Positions 1-7,403 of a DNA stretch of 37,248 nt are shown in pieces; positions within the stretch are counted from its first letter, which is position 1; the number at the start of each line of letters is the position of its first letter. Location: the NCBI RefSeq assembly GCF_900101115.1, contig NZ_FNFU01000024.1:1-37248 (forward strand). The letters run 5' to 3'. The position numbers were made by a program, and so were the translations under genes. Under the pieces are notes generated by a model. It had not been told where the DNA came from. It saw only the letters and a program-made list of their open reading frames with translations, and did not search any database. Source of the DNA: Cryobacterium psychrotolerans (GTDB taxonomy: Bacteria > Actinomycetota > Actinomycetes > Actinomycetales > Microbacteriaceae).

Positions 1-266
1 GCGTCGGCCTCGGCCAGCAACCGGGAGTGGATCTTGTCCCAGGTCCCGTCGCAGCTAAACCGGCGATGCCGTTTCCAGACCGTCTGCCACGGACCGAAAT
101 TCTCCGGCAGATCCCGCCACGGAATTCCCGCCCGGAACCGGTAAATGATGCCCTCCAGGATCGAGCGATGATCCCGGAACGGTCGCCCCGCACTGCCATC
201 CGAGCTCGGCATCAACGATTCGATCCGAGCCCACTGGTGATCGGTCAGCAAAGCAGTACGAGACAT
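1..266 (-). CDS. IS5-family transposase, N-terminal fragment (window edge)
   Basis: The fragment reads off the left edge of the window; 88 complete codons are present. It starts at ATG 266-264, after the purine-rich ribosome site GGAGGG. The visible protein has the helix-turn-helix N-terminal pattern of IS5/IS1182-like transposases (DUF4096-type): LTDHQWARIE near residue 6, then GRPFRDHRSILEGI, YRFRAGIPWRDLP and FGPWQTVWKRHRRF. The DDE catalytic residues lie downstream and are not in the window. Many relatives are made of two reading frames joined by a -1 frameshift, but this cannot be judged here. The truncation is caused by the window edge, not by a visible mutation. The same 88 codons recur at 36984-37248. 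Confidence 0.85.
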   Translation of the reverse strand, partial: MSRTALLTDHQWARIESLMPSSDGSAGRPFRDHRSILEGIIYRFRAGIPWRDLPENFGPWQTVWKRHRRFSCDGTWDKIHSRLLAEAD

Positions 267-313
267 CCCTCCACCCTCCCAAACGAATCACGATTCGATT
301 AGGAGACACGCCC
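1..313 (-). mobile_element. IS5-family insertion sequence, left copy, cut by the window edge
   Basis: This stretch is repeated in inverted orientation at the other end of the window (36937-37248), with identical translations in the frames compared. The outer tip reads GGGCGTGTCTCCTAATCG going into the element and is preceded by CTA, giving a CTAG at the junction. A TA or CTAG target duplication is plausible for IS5-family elements, but the other end of the IS is missing, so it cannot be confirmed. A small palindrome (CGAATC, 2 nt, GATTCG) lies just inside the tip at 284-297. Only the transposase 5' part is present. Confidence 0.85.
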
Positions 314-365
314 TAGGCGCACAGCTGGCACCGGCGCCCGAAGCCGGCTCCCGAAACCAGCCCCA

Positions 366-371
366 TAGACT
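366..371 (+). promoter_or_regulatory. Putative leaderless -10 element (TAGACT)
   Basis: TAGACT ends 6 nt before the ATG at 378, so transcription would begin at or next to the start codon. No Shine-Dalgarno sequence is visible. The string TAGACTGGTC is shared with the mnmA promoter at 18555. No convincing -35 box is present. Confidence 0.5.
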
Positions 372-377
372 GGTCTC

Positions 378-677
378 ATGCCTCGTAGCAACCGCCCCAG
401 GGGCCGTAAGCCCGGCGTCGACGATGACGGCGAAGCCGATCTGTCCAGCCTGCTGGCGGGCTGGCGTCGCACGGAGATCCGTCGTGACGGCCAGTGGCAC
501 GTTCAACCGGTGCCGGCGGCGCAGGCCCTGAAGAACTACGTGTGTCCCGGTTGCGGCCTCCGGGTCGTGCCCGGCGTCGCGCATATCGTCGCGTGGCGGG
601 GCGACGGCGTCCTCGGCGACGGAGCCGACATCGCTGCCCGACGACACTGGCATTCACACTGCTGGAAAATCAATTGA
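378..677 (+). CDS. Small conserved actinobacterial protein with a putative zinc site
   Basis: This is a 99-residue protein of a family widespread in actinobacteria and often labelled 'ATP/GTP-binding protein', a label its sequence does not support. The N-terminus is basic (MPRSNRPRGRK). The second half carries a possible metal site: C56-P-G-C59, H69, and a C-terminal HWHSHCW cluster (H90, H92, H94, C95), reminiscent of a treble-clef or HNH-like zinc fold without a recognisable nuclease core. The role is unknown. The start is fixed by the TAGACT hexamer 6 nt upstream, which suggests a leaderless message. The alpha/beta hydrolase gene follows 22 nt downstream on the same strand and may be co-transcribed. 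Confidence 0.75.
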   Translation: MPRSNRPRGRKPGVDDDGEADLSSLLAGWRRTEIRRDGQWHVQPVPAAQALKNYVCPGCGLRVVPGVAHIVAWRGDGVLGDGADIAARRHWHSHCWKIN

Positions 678-699
678 CCCGGTTGCCGGAGGATGACGC

Positions 700-1443
700 A
701 TGACCACGAACGCAGAGAGCACGCACGGAGTCGAGATCCGCGGCGGCATCGAGCTGCCAGCTACGCGCGAACATATCGAACTGCACACGAGCGACGGCCT
801 GACCCTGGTCGGTGAGCTGGCGACGCCCGTGGGCCGCACGCCGGTGGCCACCCTGGTCACGCTGCACCCACTTCCCACCAGCGGCGGGTTCATGGATTCG
901 CACATCCTGCGAAAGGCCGCGGGACGACTGCCCGCCCTGGCCGACCTGGCCGTGCTGCGCTTCAACACCCGCGGCACGACCTCGCCCCGGGGCACGAGCG
1001 GCGGCAGTTTCGGCAGCGGCGTGACCGAGCGCGAAGATGTCGCCGCCGCCATGGCCTTCGTGGCCGCACGCGGACTGCCGAACCCGTGGCTGGTCGGCTG
1101 GTCGTTCGGCACGGAGCTCGCCGTCAAGTACGGCCTCGAGCACCCGATCCGCGGCGCCATCCTACTCTCGCCGCCGCTGCACCGGGCGACGGACGCAGAA
1201 CTGGCGGCCTGGGCCGGAAACGAGCGCCAGCTGGTGGCCATCATCCCCGAACACGACGACTACCTGCGGCCCGAAGAGGCCAGGGAACGATTTGCCTCGG
1301 TGCCCACCACCCGCTTCATCGCGGTCGATGGCGGAAAGCACTTGTGGGTGGGGGAGAACCAGACCCGGCGCATCCTGAACGAGATCGTCGCGGTCGTGAA
1401 CCCGGCCGCGCTTCCGCTTCCGACCGAATGGGTCGGCCCGTAA
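700..1443 (+). CDS. Alpha/beta hydrolase
   Basis: The 247-residue protein has a complete alpha/beta-hydrolase fold. The nucleophile elbow is GWSFG with Ser135. An acidic residue follows the sixth strand at Asp186 (PEHDDY), and the catalytic His is H214 (GGKHLW). The N-terminal strand ends in LHPLPTSGG, and FNTRGT follows the next strand, as in the small cytosolic hydrolases related to E. coli YfhR/dienelactone-hydrolase-like proteins. No signal peptide is visible, so a cytoplasmic location is expected. The substrate is unknown. It lies 22 nt after the small zinc-ligand-rich gene. Its stop is only 3 nt from the stop of the convergent AI-2E-family gene, so no intrinsic terminator fits between them. 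Confidence 0.85.
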   Translation: MTTNAESTHGVEIRGGIELPATREHIELHTSDGLTLVGELATPVGRTPVATLVTLHPLPTSGGFMDSHILRKAAGRLPALADLAVLRFNTRGTTSPRGTSGGSFGSGVTEREDVAAAMAFVAARGLPNPWLVGWSFGTELAVKYGLEHPIRGAILLSPPLHRATDAELAAWAGNERQLVAIIPEHDDYLRPEEARERFASVPTTRFIAVDGGKHLWVGENQTRRILNEIVAVVNPAALPLPTEWVGP

Positions 1444-1446
1444 CTC

Positions 1447-2493
1447 CTAGAGTTCGTTCTGCCTCGGGATGACGACCTGCTTGATGATCATCAGGACGGC
1501 CGCCGCCACGGGAATCGCGATCAACGCGCCCAGCAGGCCCAGCAGCGAGCCGCCGGCCAGCGCCGCGATCACGACGAGGGCCCCGGGAACGGACACGGCG
1601 CGGCTCATGATGTGGGGGCTCAGCACATATGCCTCCACCTGCATGTAAATCAGGTAGTAAACCGCCGCGGCGATTGCGGTCTCAAGCGAGCTGATGCCCG
1701 GGATGAGGCAGGTCAGCACGATGATCACCGATCCGGTGATCGTCCCGACGAGCGGGATCAGGGAGAACAGGAACGCGATGAACGCCAGCAGGGCGGGGAA
1801 TGGCGCTCCGATGATCGACAGGAAGATGAAGCTGAGCACTCCGTTGCACGCAGCGAGTGAGGCCTGACCGACAACGTACCGGCCCACCGCGGTCGTGATC
1901 TGCTCGCTGATGTCGGTGAAACGCTCACGCCTGGACGCCGGTACCAGCTGGTACACGCCGCGCTTCATGCTGCTCAGTGAAGCCGTGAAGTAGAGCGTGA
2001 GGATGAGGATGATCAGCCCGCCGAACAGGCCGCTGATGATGGCCAGCCCGGACTGGATGGCCGTCGTGGTGATCGTCGTCAGGTTGGTGCCGAGGAATTC
2101 GGTCACCGTCTTCACGACCTCGTTGACGTCGATGCCGGGGAACTGTTTCTGGAGGTCGGCCAGGAAGGTGGCCGAGTTGACGGCCTTCACGAGGTCGGGG
2201 ATGGCCTTGGAGAGTTCCTTCACCTGTTCGGCGATGATCGGCACGACGGCGAAGATCACGCCGGTCAGTACACCCACGACGGCCGCGACCACGGTGAGGA
2301 TTGCCGCCCAACGCGGGAACCCCTTCTTCTGCAGCCAGGACACCGCCGGGTCGAGGCCGAGGGCGATGAACAACGCCGCCCCGATGTAGACGATGATCGT
2401 CTGCAGCGTGACCACCGACGAGATGATGAGCAGGCCGAGACCCACGCCGAGGGTACCGATCAGGCCGACGCGAAACGCGTTCTGAATTTTCAC
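1447..2493 (-). CDS. AI-2E/PerM (UPF0118) family membrane transporter
   Basis: The 348-residue polytopic membrane protein has about eight hydrophobic segments: residues ~10-50 (two helices), ~62-88, then a soluble stretch, and five or more from ~150 to 340. This is the typical arrangement of the AI-2E exporter family (E. coli TqsA, PerM, YdiK). Family members export small molecules or ions; the substrate here cannot be inferred. It starts at GTG 2493-2491 with a GGGGGAA ribosome site upstream. The gene lies 53 nt after the DivIVA-domain coiled-coil gene on the same strand, so the two are probably co-transcribed. The 3' end nearly touches the convergent hydrolase stop. Confidence 0.88.
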   Translation of the reverse strand: MKIQNAFRVGLIGTLGVGLGLLIISSVVTLQTIIVYIGAALFIALGLDPAVSWLQKKGFPRWAAILTVVAAVVGVLTGVIFAVVPIIAEQVKELSKAIPDLVKAVNSATFLADLQKQFPGIDVNEVVKTVTEFLGTNLTTITTTAIQSGLAIISGLFGGLIILILTLYFTASLSSMKRGVYQLVPASRRERFTDISEQITTAVGRYVVGQASLAACNGVLSFIFLSIIGAPFPALLAFIAFLFSLIPLVGTITGSVIIVLTCLIPGISSLETAIAAAVYYLIYMQVEAYVLSPHIMSRAVSVPGALVVIAALAGGSLLGLLGALIAIPVAAAVLMIIKQVVIPRQNEL

Positions 2494-2546
2494 GCGAATT
2501 CCCCCAAAATGTCGGACCTACCTGCCCGAACCTGCCTGGCTCGGAC

Positions 2547-4166
2547 CTACTTGTCGGCGTTGTTGACCTTTTCCGCCTGTGTGAGAACACTGCGGAGGCT
2601 CTCGAAGTAGCCGGCCACCGCGTCGCGCTCAATCCTAATCTGGGAGAGGCGGTCTTCCGCGTCGGAGACAAGCAGGCGTGTCCGCGTGGTCGTTTCCTTG
2701 GTGAGGGCCCTGGCCCTGGTCTCGGCTTCGCGCACAATGCGGTCCGCGTCGGCCTGGGCCTGCTTGCGCTGCGTCGCGGCTTCCTCCCTGGCTCCCGAGT
2801 CGAGCTGCTCGTTGATCGCACGAAGTTCGAGGGTGCGCGCGGTGGTCTCGGTGAGTTGCGTGTCGGCTTCGGTCTGGAAGGTGTTCAGCAGCAACACGGC
2901 CTCCTGGTGCCGGGCCAGGTGCTCCTGCTCTGCCTCGTCGCGCCTGGCCTTCAGCTCCAGTTCGAGGTCGGCTCGAGTCTGGTCGATCTCTCGCTTGAGC
3001 TTGGCCGCCTCACGGTCGCCCTTTTTGCGTCCCGCCGTCAGCTTGTTTTCGAGGTCGATCCGGGCCTGCTCGCCTTCCGCGACGAAGTCGGCGGTGGCCT
3101 GCTCATTCTCGCGGGCCAGGTCAGCCCGGGCCTGCTCGAGTTCCGAGGCCAGGTCGGCCCGGGCCTTGTCGATCTTGCGTGCTGCCGCGGCGCGTTCCGC
3201 GTCAAGCTCGCGGGTGAGGTCCGTGTGCGCCTGTTCGTGCTCGATCTGGCGGGCGATCCGATCGGCCTCGATCTGGCGGGCGAGATCGGTGCGGGTCTGC
3301 TCGACCTCCTCCGCCAGCGTGGTGCGCGTCTGCTCTGCGTCGTGGGCGAGCTCGATCCGAGACTGCTCGCCGTCGCGCGCCAGGTCGAGGCGTGCCTGTT
3401 CGGTTTCGGCCGCCAAGTCGATCCTGGCCTGCTCGGACTCCCGCGCGAGGTCGGCCCGCTCCTGGTCCAGCTCGTGCGCCACTTCGGCGCGCGTGAGCTC
3501 CGTCTCGGCGGTCAGCCCGGCCGCAACCTCTCGCGCCACGCTGGCCTCGCGCTGGGCGACAACGCGTACCTCCGCCGCCTCACGTTCCGCCTCGGAGCGC
3601 AGCGCGGCGGCTTCACGCTTGACCGTCGCCCGCACTTCCGCGGACTCCGTCGCCACGGCTCCGCGGATCGCGGCGGCCGCCTGTACTGCGTCCTGGGTGA
3701 GCGACGCGGCTTCCGCGCGGGCGGCGGCGAGCACCGAGTCGGCTTCGGCCTGTGCGTCGTCGAGCATGCGCCCGGCCCTGACCGTGGCATCGGAGAGCGC
3801 GCTTTCGGCACGCTCCGTGGCTTCCCGGCGCAGGTTCTCGACCTCGCCGGCGGCTGAGGAACGAAGCTTTTCAGCGTCGATGTCGGCCTGCGCGATCACA
3901 CGGGTCGACTGCTCCTCGGCCACGCGCAGGGTGTTCTCGAGCTTCGTGCCCAGCCCGGAGAAGGTGGGACTGCCCACTTCCTCGATCTCGGCGGTCAGGT
4001 CATCTATGCGCGTGGTGAGGCGTTTGATTTCCTTGCCGGCCTCCGCGCCCTGGGTGTTGGCCTGGATGAGGTCGCGCCGCAGGCTCTGGAGGGCCTTGTC
4101 GACCTCGTCCTTGTCATACCCGCGGAAAACCTGGGTGAATTCAGCGTCGTCTACCGCCACGGCCAT
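2547..4166 (-). CDS. DivIVA-domain, hendecad coiled-coil scaffold protein (Scy/FilP-like)
   Basis: The protein has 539 residues from ATG 4166-4164. A GTG six bases downstream (4160) sits at better spacing from the GAGGAG ribosome site and could be the true start. The reading frame extends 32 codons upstream to a TTG, but that extension is unconserved-looking. Residues ~8-35 form a DivIVA-type head (FTQVFRGYDKDEVDKAL). The motif FSGLGTKLENTLRVAEEQ follows near residue 70, resembling the start of the rod in actinobacterial Scy/FilP proteins. Almost all the rest is charged coiled coil, including 14 consecutive 11-residue repeats (residues 223-376). There is no membrane segment. Such proteins build filamentous or polar scaffolds in actinobacteria. 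The AI-2E-family gene lies downstream in the probable operon. Confidence 0.82.
   Translation of the reverse strand: MAVAVDDAEFTQVFRGYDKDEVDKALQSLRRDLIQANTQGAEAGKEIKRLTTRIDDLTAEIEEVGSPTFSGLGTKLENTLRVAEEQSTRVIAQADIDAEKLRSSAAGEVENLRREATERAESALSDATVRAGRMLDDAQAEADSVLAAARAEAASLTQDAVQAAAAIRGAVATESAEVRATVKREAAALRSEAEREAAEVRVVAQREASVAREVAAGLTAETELTRAEVAHELDQERADLARESEQARIDLAAETEQARLDLARDGEQSRIELAHDAEQTRTTLAEEVEQTRTDLARQIEADRIARQIEHEQAHTDLTRELDAERAAAARKIDKARADLASELEQARADLARENEQATADFVAEGEQARIDLENKLTAGRKKGDREAAKLKREIDQTRADLELELKARRDEAEQEHLARHQEAVLLLNTFQTEADTQLTETTARTLELRAINEQLDSGAREEAATQRKQAQADADRIVREAETRARALTKETTTRTRLLVSDAEDRLSQIRIERDAVAGYFESLRSVLTQAEKVNNADK
3039..3500 (-). repeat. Fourteen in-frame 33-bp (11-residue) hendecad repeats
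   Basis: Counting the translated protein gives 14 uninterrupted 11-residue units, for example ELTRAEVAHEL, DQERADLARES, EQARIDLAAET, EQARLDLARDG, EQSRIELAHDA and EQARADLAREN, ending with EQARIDLENKL. The consensus is roughly EQARxDLAxEx. Three or four further 11-residue units (SAEVRATVKRE, AAALRSEAERE, AAEVRVVAQRE) precede the block, separated from it by a four-residue stutter. The periodicity indicates a hendecad coiled coil rather than a classical heptad one. Confidence 0.9.
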
Positions 4167-4430
4167 CTCCTCGTCGTCGGGCTCGAATACAGGCCCGATT
4201 GTTCGAATGCGGGGGAGCCGATCCGATTTTAGTGCATTCCGGGAGTTCAGGCTCCATCCCAACTTCTGGGCCCCCCGACTTCTGGGGGCGCGGGGCTTCA
4301 GGAGACTATTAGGCGGCTCTCAGGGGAGTCAAGTATCGTAGAACGACTGTGTCTGTTGCCCTTCGGACGCGAAAAGTGCGTGCGAACCCAGGTCTGCACC
4401 CGCCGGTCGGCAACATAGGAAAGGTTTTAC
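4167..4430. other. Divergent intergenic region with a GC-rich repeated hairpin segment
   Basis: This 264-nt gap separates the divergent coiled-coil gene and the membrane-protein gene, so it should hold both promoters. Two close copies of ACTTCTGGG (4262-4270 and 4278-4286) flank a CCCCCC run. I see no confident -35/-10 pair for either gene. The plus-strand gene has a good ribosome site (AGGAAAGG) just before its GTG start. Confidence 0.4.
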
Positions 4431-6320
4431 GTGCGTTTCGTTCTTGCCATCGTGGCATTCGTTCTCGCGGCCGTGATGATCATGCTCGGCATCGCGCAGC
4501 GAACGGTTTTTCTGGAACCGGCATCCACCAGCCTCAGCGCGACCGTTGAGGGCGGTGACCGGTATGCGGTCATCACCCCGGAAGCGCTCAGGGCTTACCC
4601 GGGCAGCCAGACGATTACGGTCTCCGGTCCGGGCACGATCTTCCTGGCCTATGGCCGATCCGCCGACGTCGATGCCTGGCTCGCCGATGAGGCCCACGCC
4701 GAGATCGGCTTCACACCCAGGACCGGCAAGCTGACGAGTAAGCGCAGCGGCGAAGCCGCCCCGAGGCCTGCCCCCACGGCCACGGCCACAGCACCGGCGG
4801 CCGCGCCGACGCCAGCGCCGACGGCCACACCGACGGCCACGCCGGCGGCCACACCGGCGCCCGGCGCACCGGCCGATGCTGAACCCGGCGCGAACCCGGC
4901 CGGGTCAGACCTCTGGCTCGAGGAGTTCACCGCGGACCGCGACCTGAAGACCCGAATCAATGTGCCCGCCGGCATCTCCCTGATCGTCGCGAGCGACGGC
5001 ACCCAGCCGGCTCCGACCGAGATCACCCTGGACTGGCCCGCCGACAACTCGACGCCCCTGGCCGGCCCGCTGATCGCCGGGGGAGCGGTCCTGCTCTTGA
5101 TCGGACTCATCCTCTACCTGCTGGCCCTGATGCACATGCGCCGCTCCCGGGGCCCGCGTCGCAACCTGCCCAAGGGCCCCCGGATGCCGCGCCTTCCCCG
5201 CGCTCCGCGCCCCAAGTCGATCAAGGCCAGCGAGATCACCGGCCCCCGCCGGTCGATCACGCGATCGTTCCGGGCCGTCGTACCCGTGGTGCTCGTCTCG
5301 AGCCTCGCGCTCAGCGGATGCTCCGCCGATTTCTGGCCGAGCACATCCTCGGAGTCGAGCGCCGCGGCCAGCCCCAGCCCGTCTGCCTCCGAGGCGGCGA
5401 AGCAGGGCGAGGACGTGTCCCCGCCCGCCGTCACCGTGCCCCAGCTCGAGCGCATCGTGCGCAAGGTCGCGGTGCTCACCCGCGACGCGGACGCCGCGCT
5501 CGACGCAACGTCGCTCGCGACCAGGTTCACCGGCCCGGCCCTCGAGCAACGGCTGGCGAACTACAAGATCCGAGCCAAGGACAAGAAATACCCGACGCCC
5601 CTCGCGTTGCCGGCCTCGCCGCTGACGCTGACCCTGCCGCAGCAGACGTCGACCTGGCCGCGCGTGGTCATGACCGTGATCCAGGACAAGGAAGACCCAG
5701 CCGTCGCCCCCACGGCCATCGTGCTCAGGCAGGACGGCCCCCGGGAGAACTTCCTCGTCGAGTACGCCGTGCAGCTCGAGCCCGCCGCGCAGGTGCCCGA
5801 GGTCGCCCCGGCGACCATCGGCGCCCCGCTCATCGCCCCCGACTCCAGGCTCCTGCTGATGCCGCCGGACCAGATCGCGGCGGCCTACGCCGACATCCTG
5901 GTGAAGGGCGACACAAGCGAGTTCGCTGACCTGTTCGAGGCCAAGGGCGACACCTTCCGAACGCAGGTCGGCCTGGAAGCGAAGACGAAGAAGCGGACCG
6001 ACCTGCCCAAGACGGCATCGATCGCCTTCGGCATCGCGGTGGGGACGGGTAAGACCATCGCCCTGGCCACCAACGACTCCGGAAGCATCGTCGCCGTGAG
6101 CATCAAGGAGACGGAAACCGTGAAGCCGGTCGACGCCGGCGCGACGGTGAGTCCCTCGGGTGCGAGCAAAACGCTCTCCGGCGTCTCGGCGACGGCCAAG
6201 GGCATCCAGAGCGTCTACGGCGAGCAGCTCCTCTTCCACGTTCCTGCCGCCGGCTCGAAAGACAAAATCGTTCTCCTTGGCTTCGCCCAGGGACTGATCT
6301 CATCAGCGGAGCTCAAATGA
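4431..6320 (+). CDS. Multi-segment membrane protein with Pro/Ala/Thr linker and internal lipobox
   Basis: The protein has 629 residues and starts at GTG 4431 after AGGAAAGG. A hydrophobic N-terminus (residues ~2-22) is followed by a short extracytoplasmic domain and an Ala/Pro/Thr-rich linker (~110-158). After a second small domain come a transmembrane helix (~211-236), a strongly basic loop (~237-281, rich in RPRPK) and a third hydrophobic stretch ending in SSLALSGC with Cys297. A Ser/Ala-rich spacer and a ~310-residue C-terminal domain follow. By the positive-inside rule, both folded parts lie outside the cell. The internal SLALSGC resembles a lipoprotein box. I recognise it only as a conserved actinobacterial membrane protein (possibly DUF8094-type C-terminus) of unknown function. 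Its stop overlaps the ATG of the thioredoxin/TPR gene. Confidence 0.75.
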   Translation: MRFVLAIVAFVLAAVMIMLGIAQRTVFLEPASTSLSATVEGGDRYAVITPEALRAYPGSQTITVSGPGTIFLAYGRSADVDAWLADEAHAEIGFTPRTGKLTSKRSGEAAPRPAPTATATAPAAAPTPAPTATPTATPAATPAPGAPADAEPGANPAGSDLWLEEFTADRDLKTRINVPAGISLIVASDGTQPAPTEITLDWPADNSTPLAGPLIAGGAVLLLIGLILYLLALMHMRRSRGPRRNLPKGPRMPRLPRAPRPKSIKASEITGPRRSITRSFRAVVPVVLVSSLALSGCSADFWPSTSSESSAAASPSPSASEAAKQGEDVSPPAVTVPQLERIVRKVAVLTRDADAALDATSLATRFTGPALEQRLANYKIRAKDKKYPTPLALPASPLTLTLPQQTSTWPRVVMTVIQDKEDPAVAPTAIVLRQDGPRENFLVEYAVQLEPAAQVPEVAPATIGAPLIAPDSRLLLMPPDQIAAAYADILVKGDTSEFADLFEAKGDTFRTQVGLEAKTKKRTDLPKTASIAFGIAVGTGKTIALATNDSGSIVAVSIKETETVKPVDAGATVSPSGASKTLSGVSATAKGIQSVYGEQLLFHVPAAGSKDKIVLLGFAQGLISSAELK

Positions 6321-7288
6321 CCAATCTGCCACCATCCGGCGTCAACCTGCGCGGGGCCGTCGACCTGTCCTCGCTCGTGAACCGTGCGGCGGCTCCGGCC
6401 CCCGGCGCACCGGCTGCGCCGGGCGCGGCCGCGGGTGGTCCCGTGCCCGTGCCCAGCCTCGTACTGGAGGGAACCGACGCGAACTTCGGCGAGGTGCTCG
6501 AGTTGTCGATGACCGTCCCCGTTATCGTCGACCTGTGGGCCGAATGGTGTGGACCCTGCAAGCAGCTCACGCCCGTGCTCGAGAAACTCATCGCGGAGTT
6601 CGACGGCAGGATCGTCCTGGCCAAGGTCGACGTCGATTCGAACCCGCAGCTGTCGCAGGCCTTCGCGGCCCAGTCGATCCCCACTGTCGCCGCCGTCGTC
6701 GGCGGCCAGCCGGTGCAGCTCTTCAGCGGTGCCATCCCCGAGGCGCAGGTGCGCGAGGTGTTCGAGCGTGTCCTCGAACTCGCCGCCCAGCATGGCGTGA
6801 CCGGGACCGCCCAAACGCCCGCCGGAGACGACGCCCCCGACGAGGTCGCCGCGGCCCTCCCGGCGGAACCGGAACTCCCTCCCCACCACAGGGAGGCCTT
6901 TGAGGCCATCGAACGCGGCGACTACGACGTGGCGATCAGCGAGTACAGCACGGCCCTGGCCAAGGACCCCCGCGACCAGATGGCTGTCGCCGGTCTCGCC
7001 CAGGTGCGACTTCTGGCGCGCCTGCAGGGCAAGTCGATCGCGGAGATCCGCTCCGCGGCGGCGGCCGGGCCGGACGAGCTCGACGCGCAGCTTCTCGTCG
7101 CCGACCTCGACCTGTCGGGCGGACACGTCGAAGACGCCTTCGACCGTCTCCTGACCCTCTTCCCCGCCCAGGACGCCGCCGGCAAGAACACGATTCGCGA
7201 ACGCATCCTGGAGCTGTTCCAGGTCGTCGGACTCGAAGATCCGCGGGTGCCGCCGACTCGTTCCCGGCTCACCGCGCTGCTCTACTAA
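6317..7288 (+). CDS. Thioredoxin-domain/TPR co-chaperone-like protein (YbbN/CnoX family)
   Basis: The protein has 323 residues. After an Ala/Pro-rich N-terminus (~25-45), a thioredoxin domain (~50-155) carries the active site WCGPC (C78, C81), preceded by VIVDLWAEW and followed by a cis-Pro region (QSIPTVAAV). The C-terminal half (~190-320) is helical and TPR-like (FEAIERGDYDVAISEY, LLVADLDLSGG), as in E. coli YbbN/CnoX, which binds unfolded or oxidised proteins. Actinobacterial members usually keep CGPC, as here, so redox activity is plausible. There is no signal peptide, so it is probably cytoplasmic. The start ATG overlaps the upstream stop (ATGA), implying translational coupling with the membrane protein. 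A strong palindrome follows at 7322. Confidence 0.88.
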   Translation: MTNLPPSGVNLRGAVDLSSLVNRAAAPAPGAPAAPGAAAGGPVPVPSLVLEGTDANFGEVLELSMTVPVIVDLWAEWCGPCKQLTPVLEKLIAEFDGRIVLAKVDVDSNPQLSQAFAAQSIPTVAAVVGGQPVQLFSGAIPEAQVREVFERVLELAAQHGVTGTAQTPAGDDAPDEVAAALPAEPELPPHHREAFEAIERGDYDVAISEYSTALAKDPRDQMAVAGLAQVRLLARLQGKSIAEIRSAAAAGPDELDAQLLVADLDLSGGHVEDAFDRLLTLFPAQDAAGKNTIRERILELFQVVGLEDPRVPPTRSRLTALLY

Positions 7289-7321
7289 GTCCCCGCTGAG
7301 TCCCCCGCTAAGTCCTCGCTG
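7288..7321 (+). repeat. Three short tandem repeats just after a stop codon
   Basis: Units AGTCCCCGCTG (7288-7298), AGTCCCCCGCTA (7299-7310) and AGTCCTCGCTG (7311-7321) lie end to end, beginning at the last base of the thioredoxin-gene stop and running into the palindrome at 7322. Function is unknown. Confidence 0.7.
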
Positions 7322-7374
7322 AGTTGCGGAGAAAGTACCCTCGCTGTGACAGTGAGGGTACTTTTTCCGCAACT
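7322..7374. terminator. Long imperfect palindrome, probable bidirectional terminator/REP-like element
   Basis: Arms 7322-7342 and 7354-7374 pair over 21 bp with a single mismatch, separated by 11 nt. The right arm contains TTTTT (7362-7366). It sits between the convergent thioredoxin gene and glgB. The core GCGGAGAAAGTACC recurs in related form at 14453-14499, also between convergent genes. Confidence 0.75.
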
Positions 7375-7403
7375 GAGCTGAAACGCAGGTCAGCGGTGAA
7401 TCA

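Noticed and set aside
3039..3500. Regular ~33-bp spacing suggesting a CRISPR array
   Set aside because: The periodicity is continuous and in frame, encodes 11-residue coiled-coil units, and has no alternation of identical repeats with unrelated spacers.
2686..4341. 551-residue open frame opposite the coiled-coil gene
   Set aside because: It is the antisense of a repetitive high-GC coding region. The translation is Ser/Arg/Ala-rich low complexity with no family features.
4905..6239. 444-residue open frame opposite the membrane protein
   Set aside because: Antisense shadow rich in Arg/Gly/His. The plus-strand product has coherent membrane segments and a lipobox.
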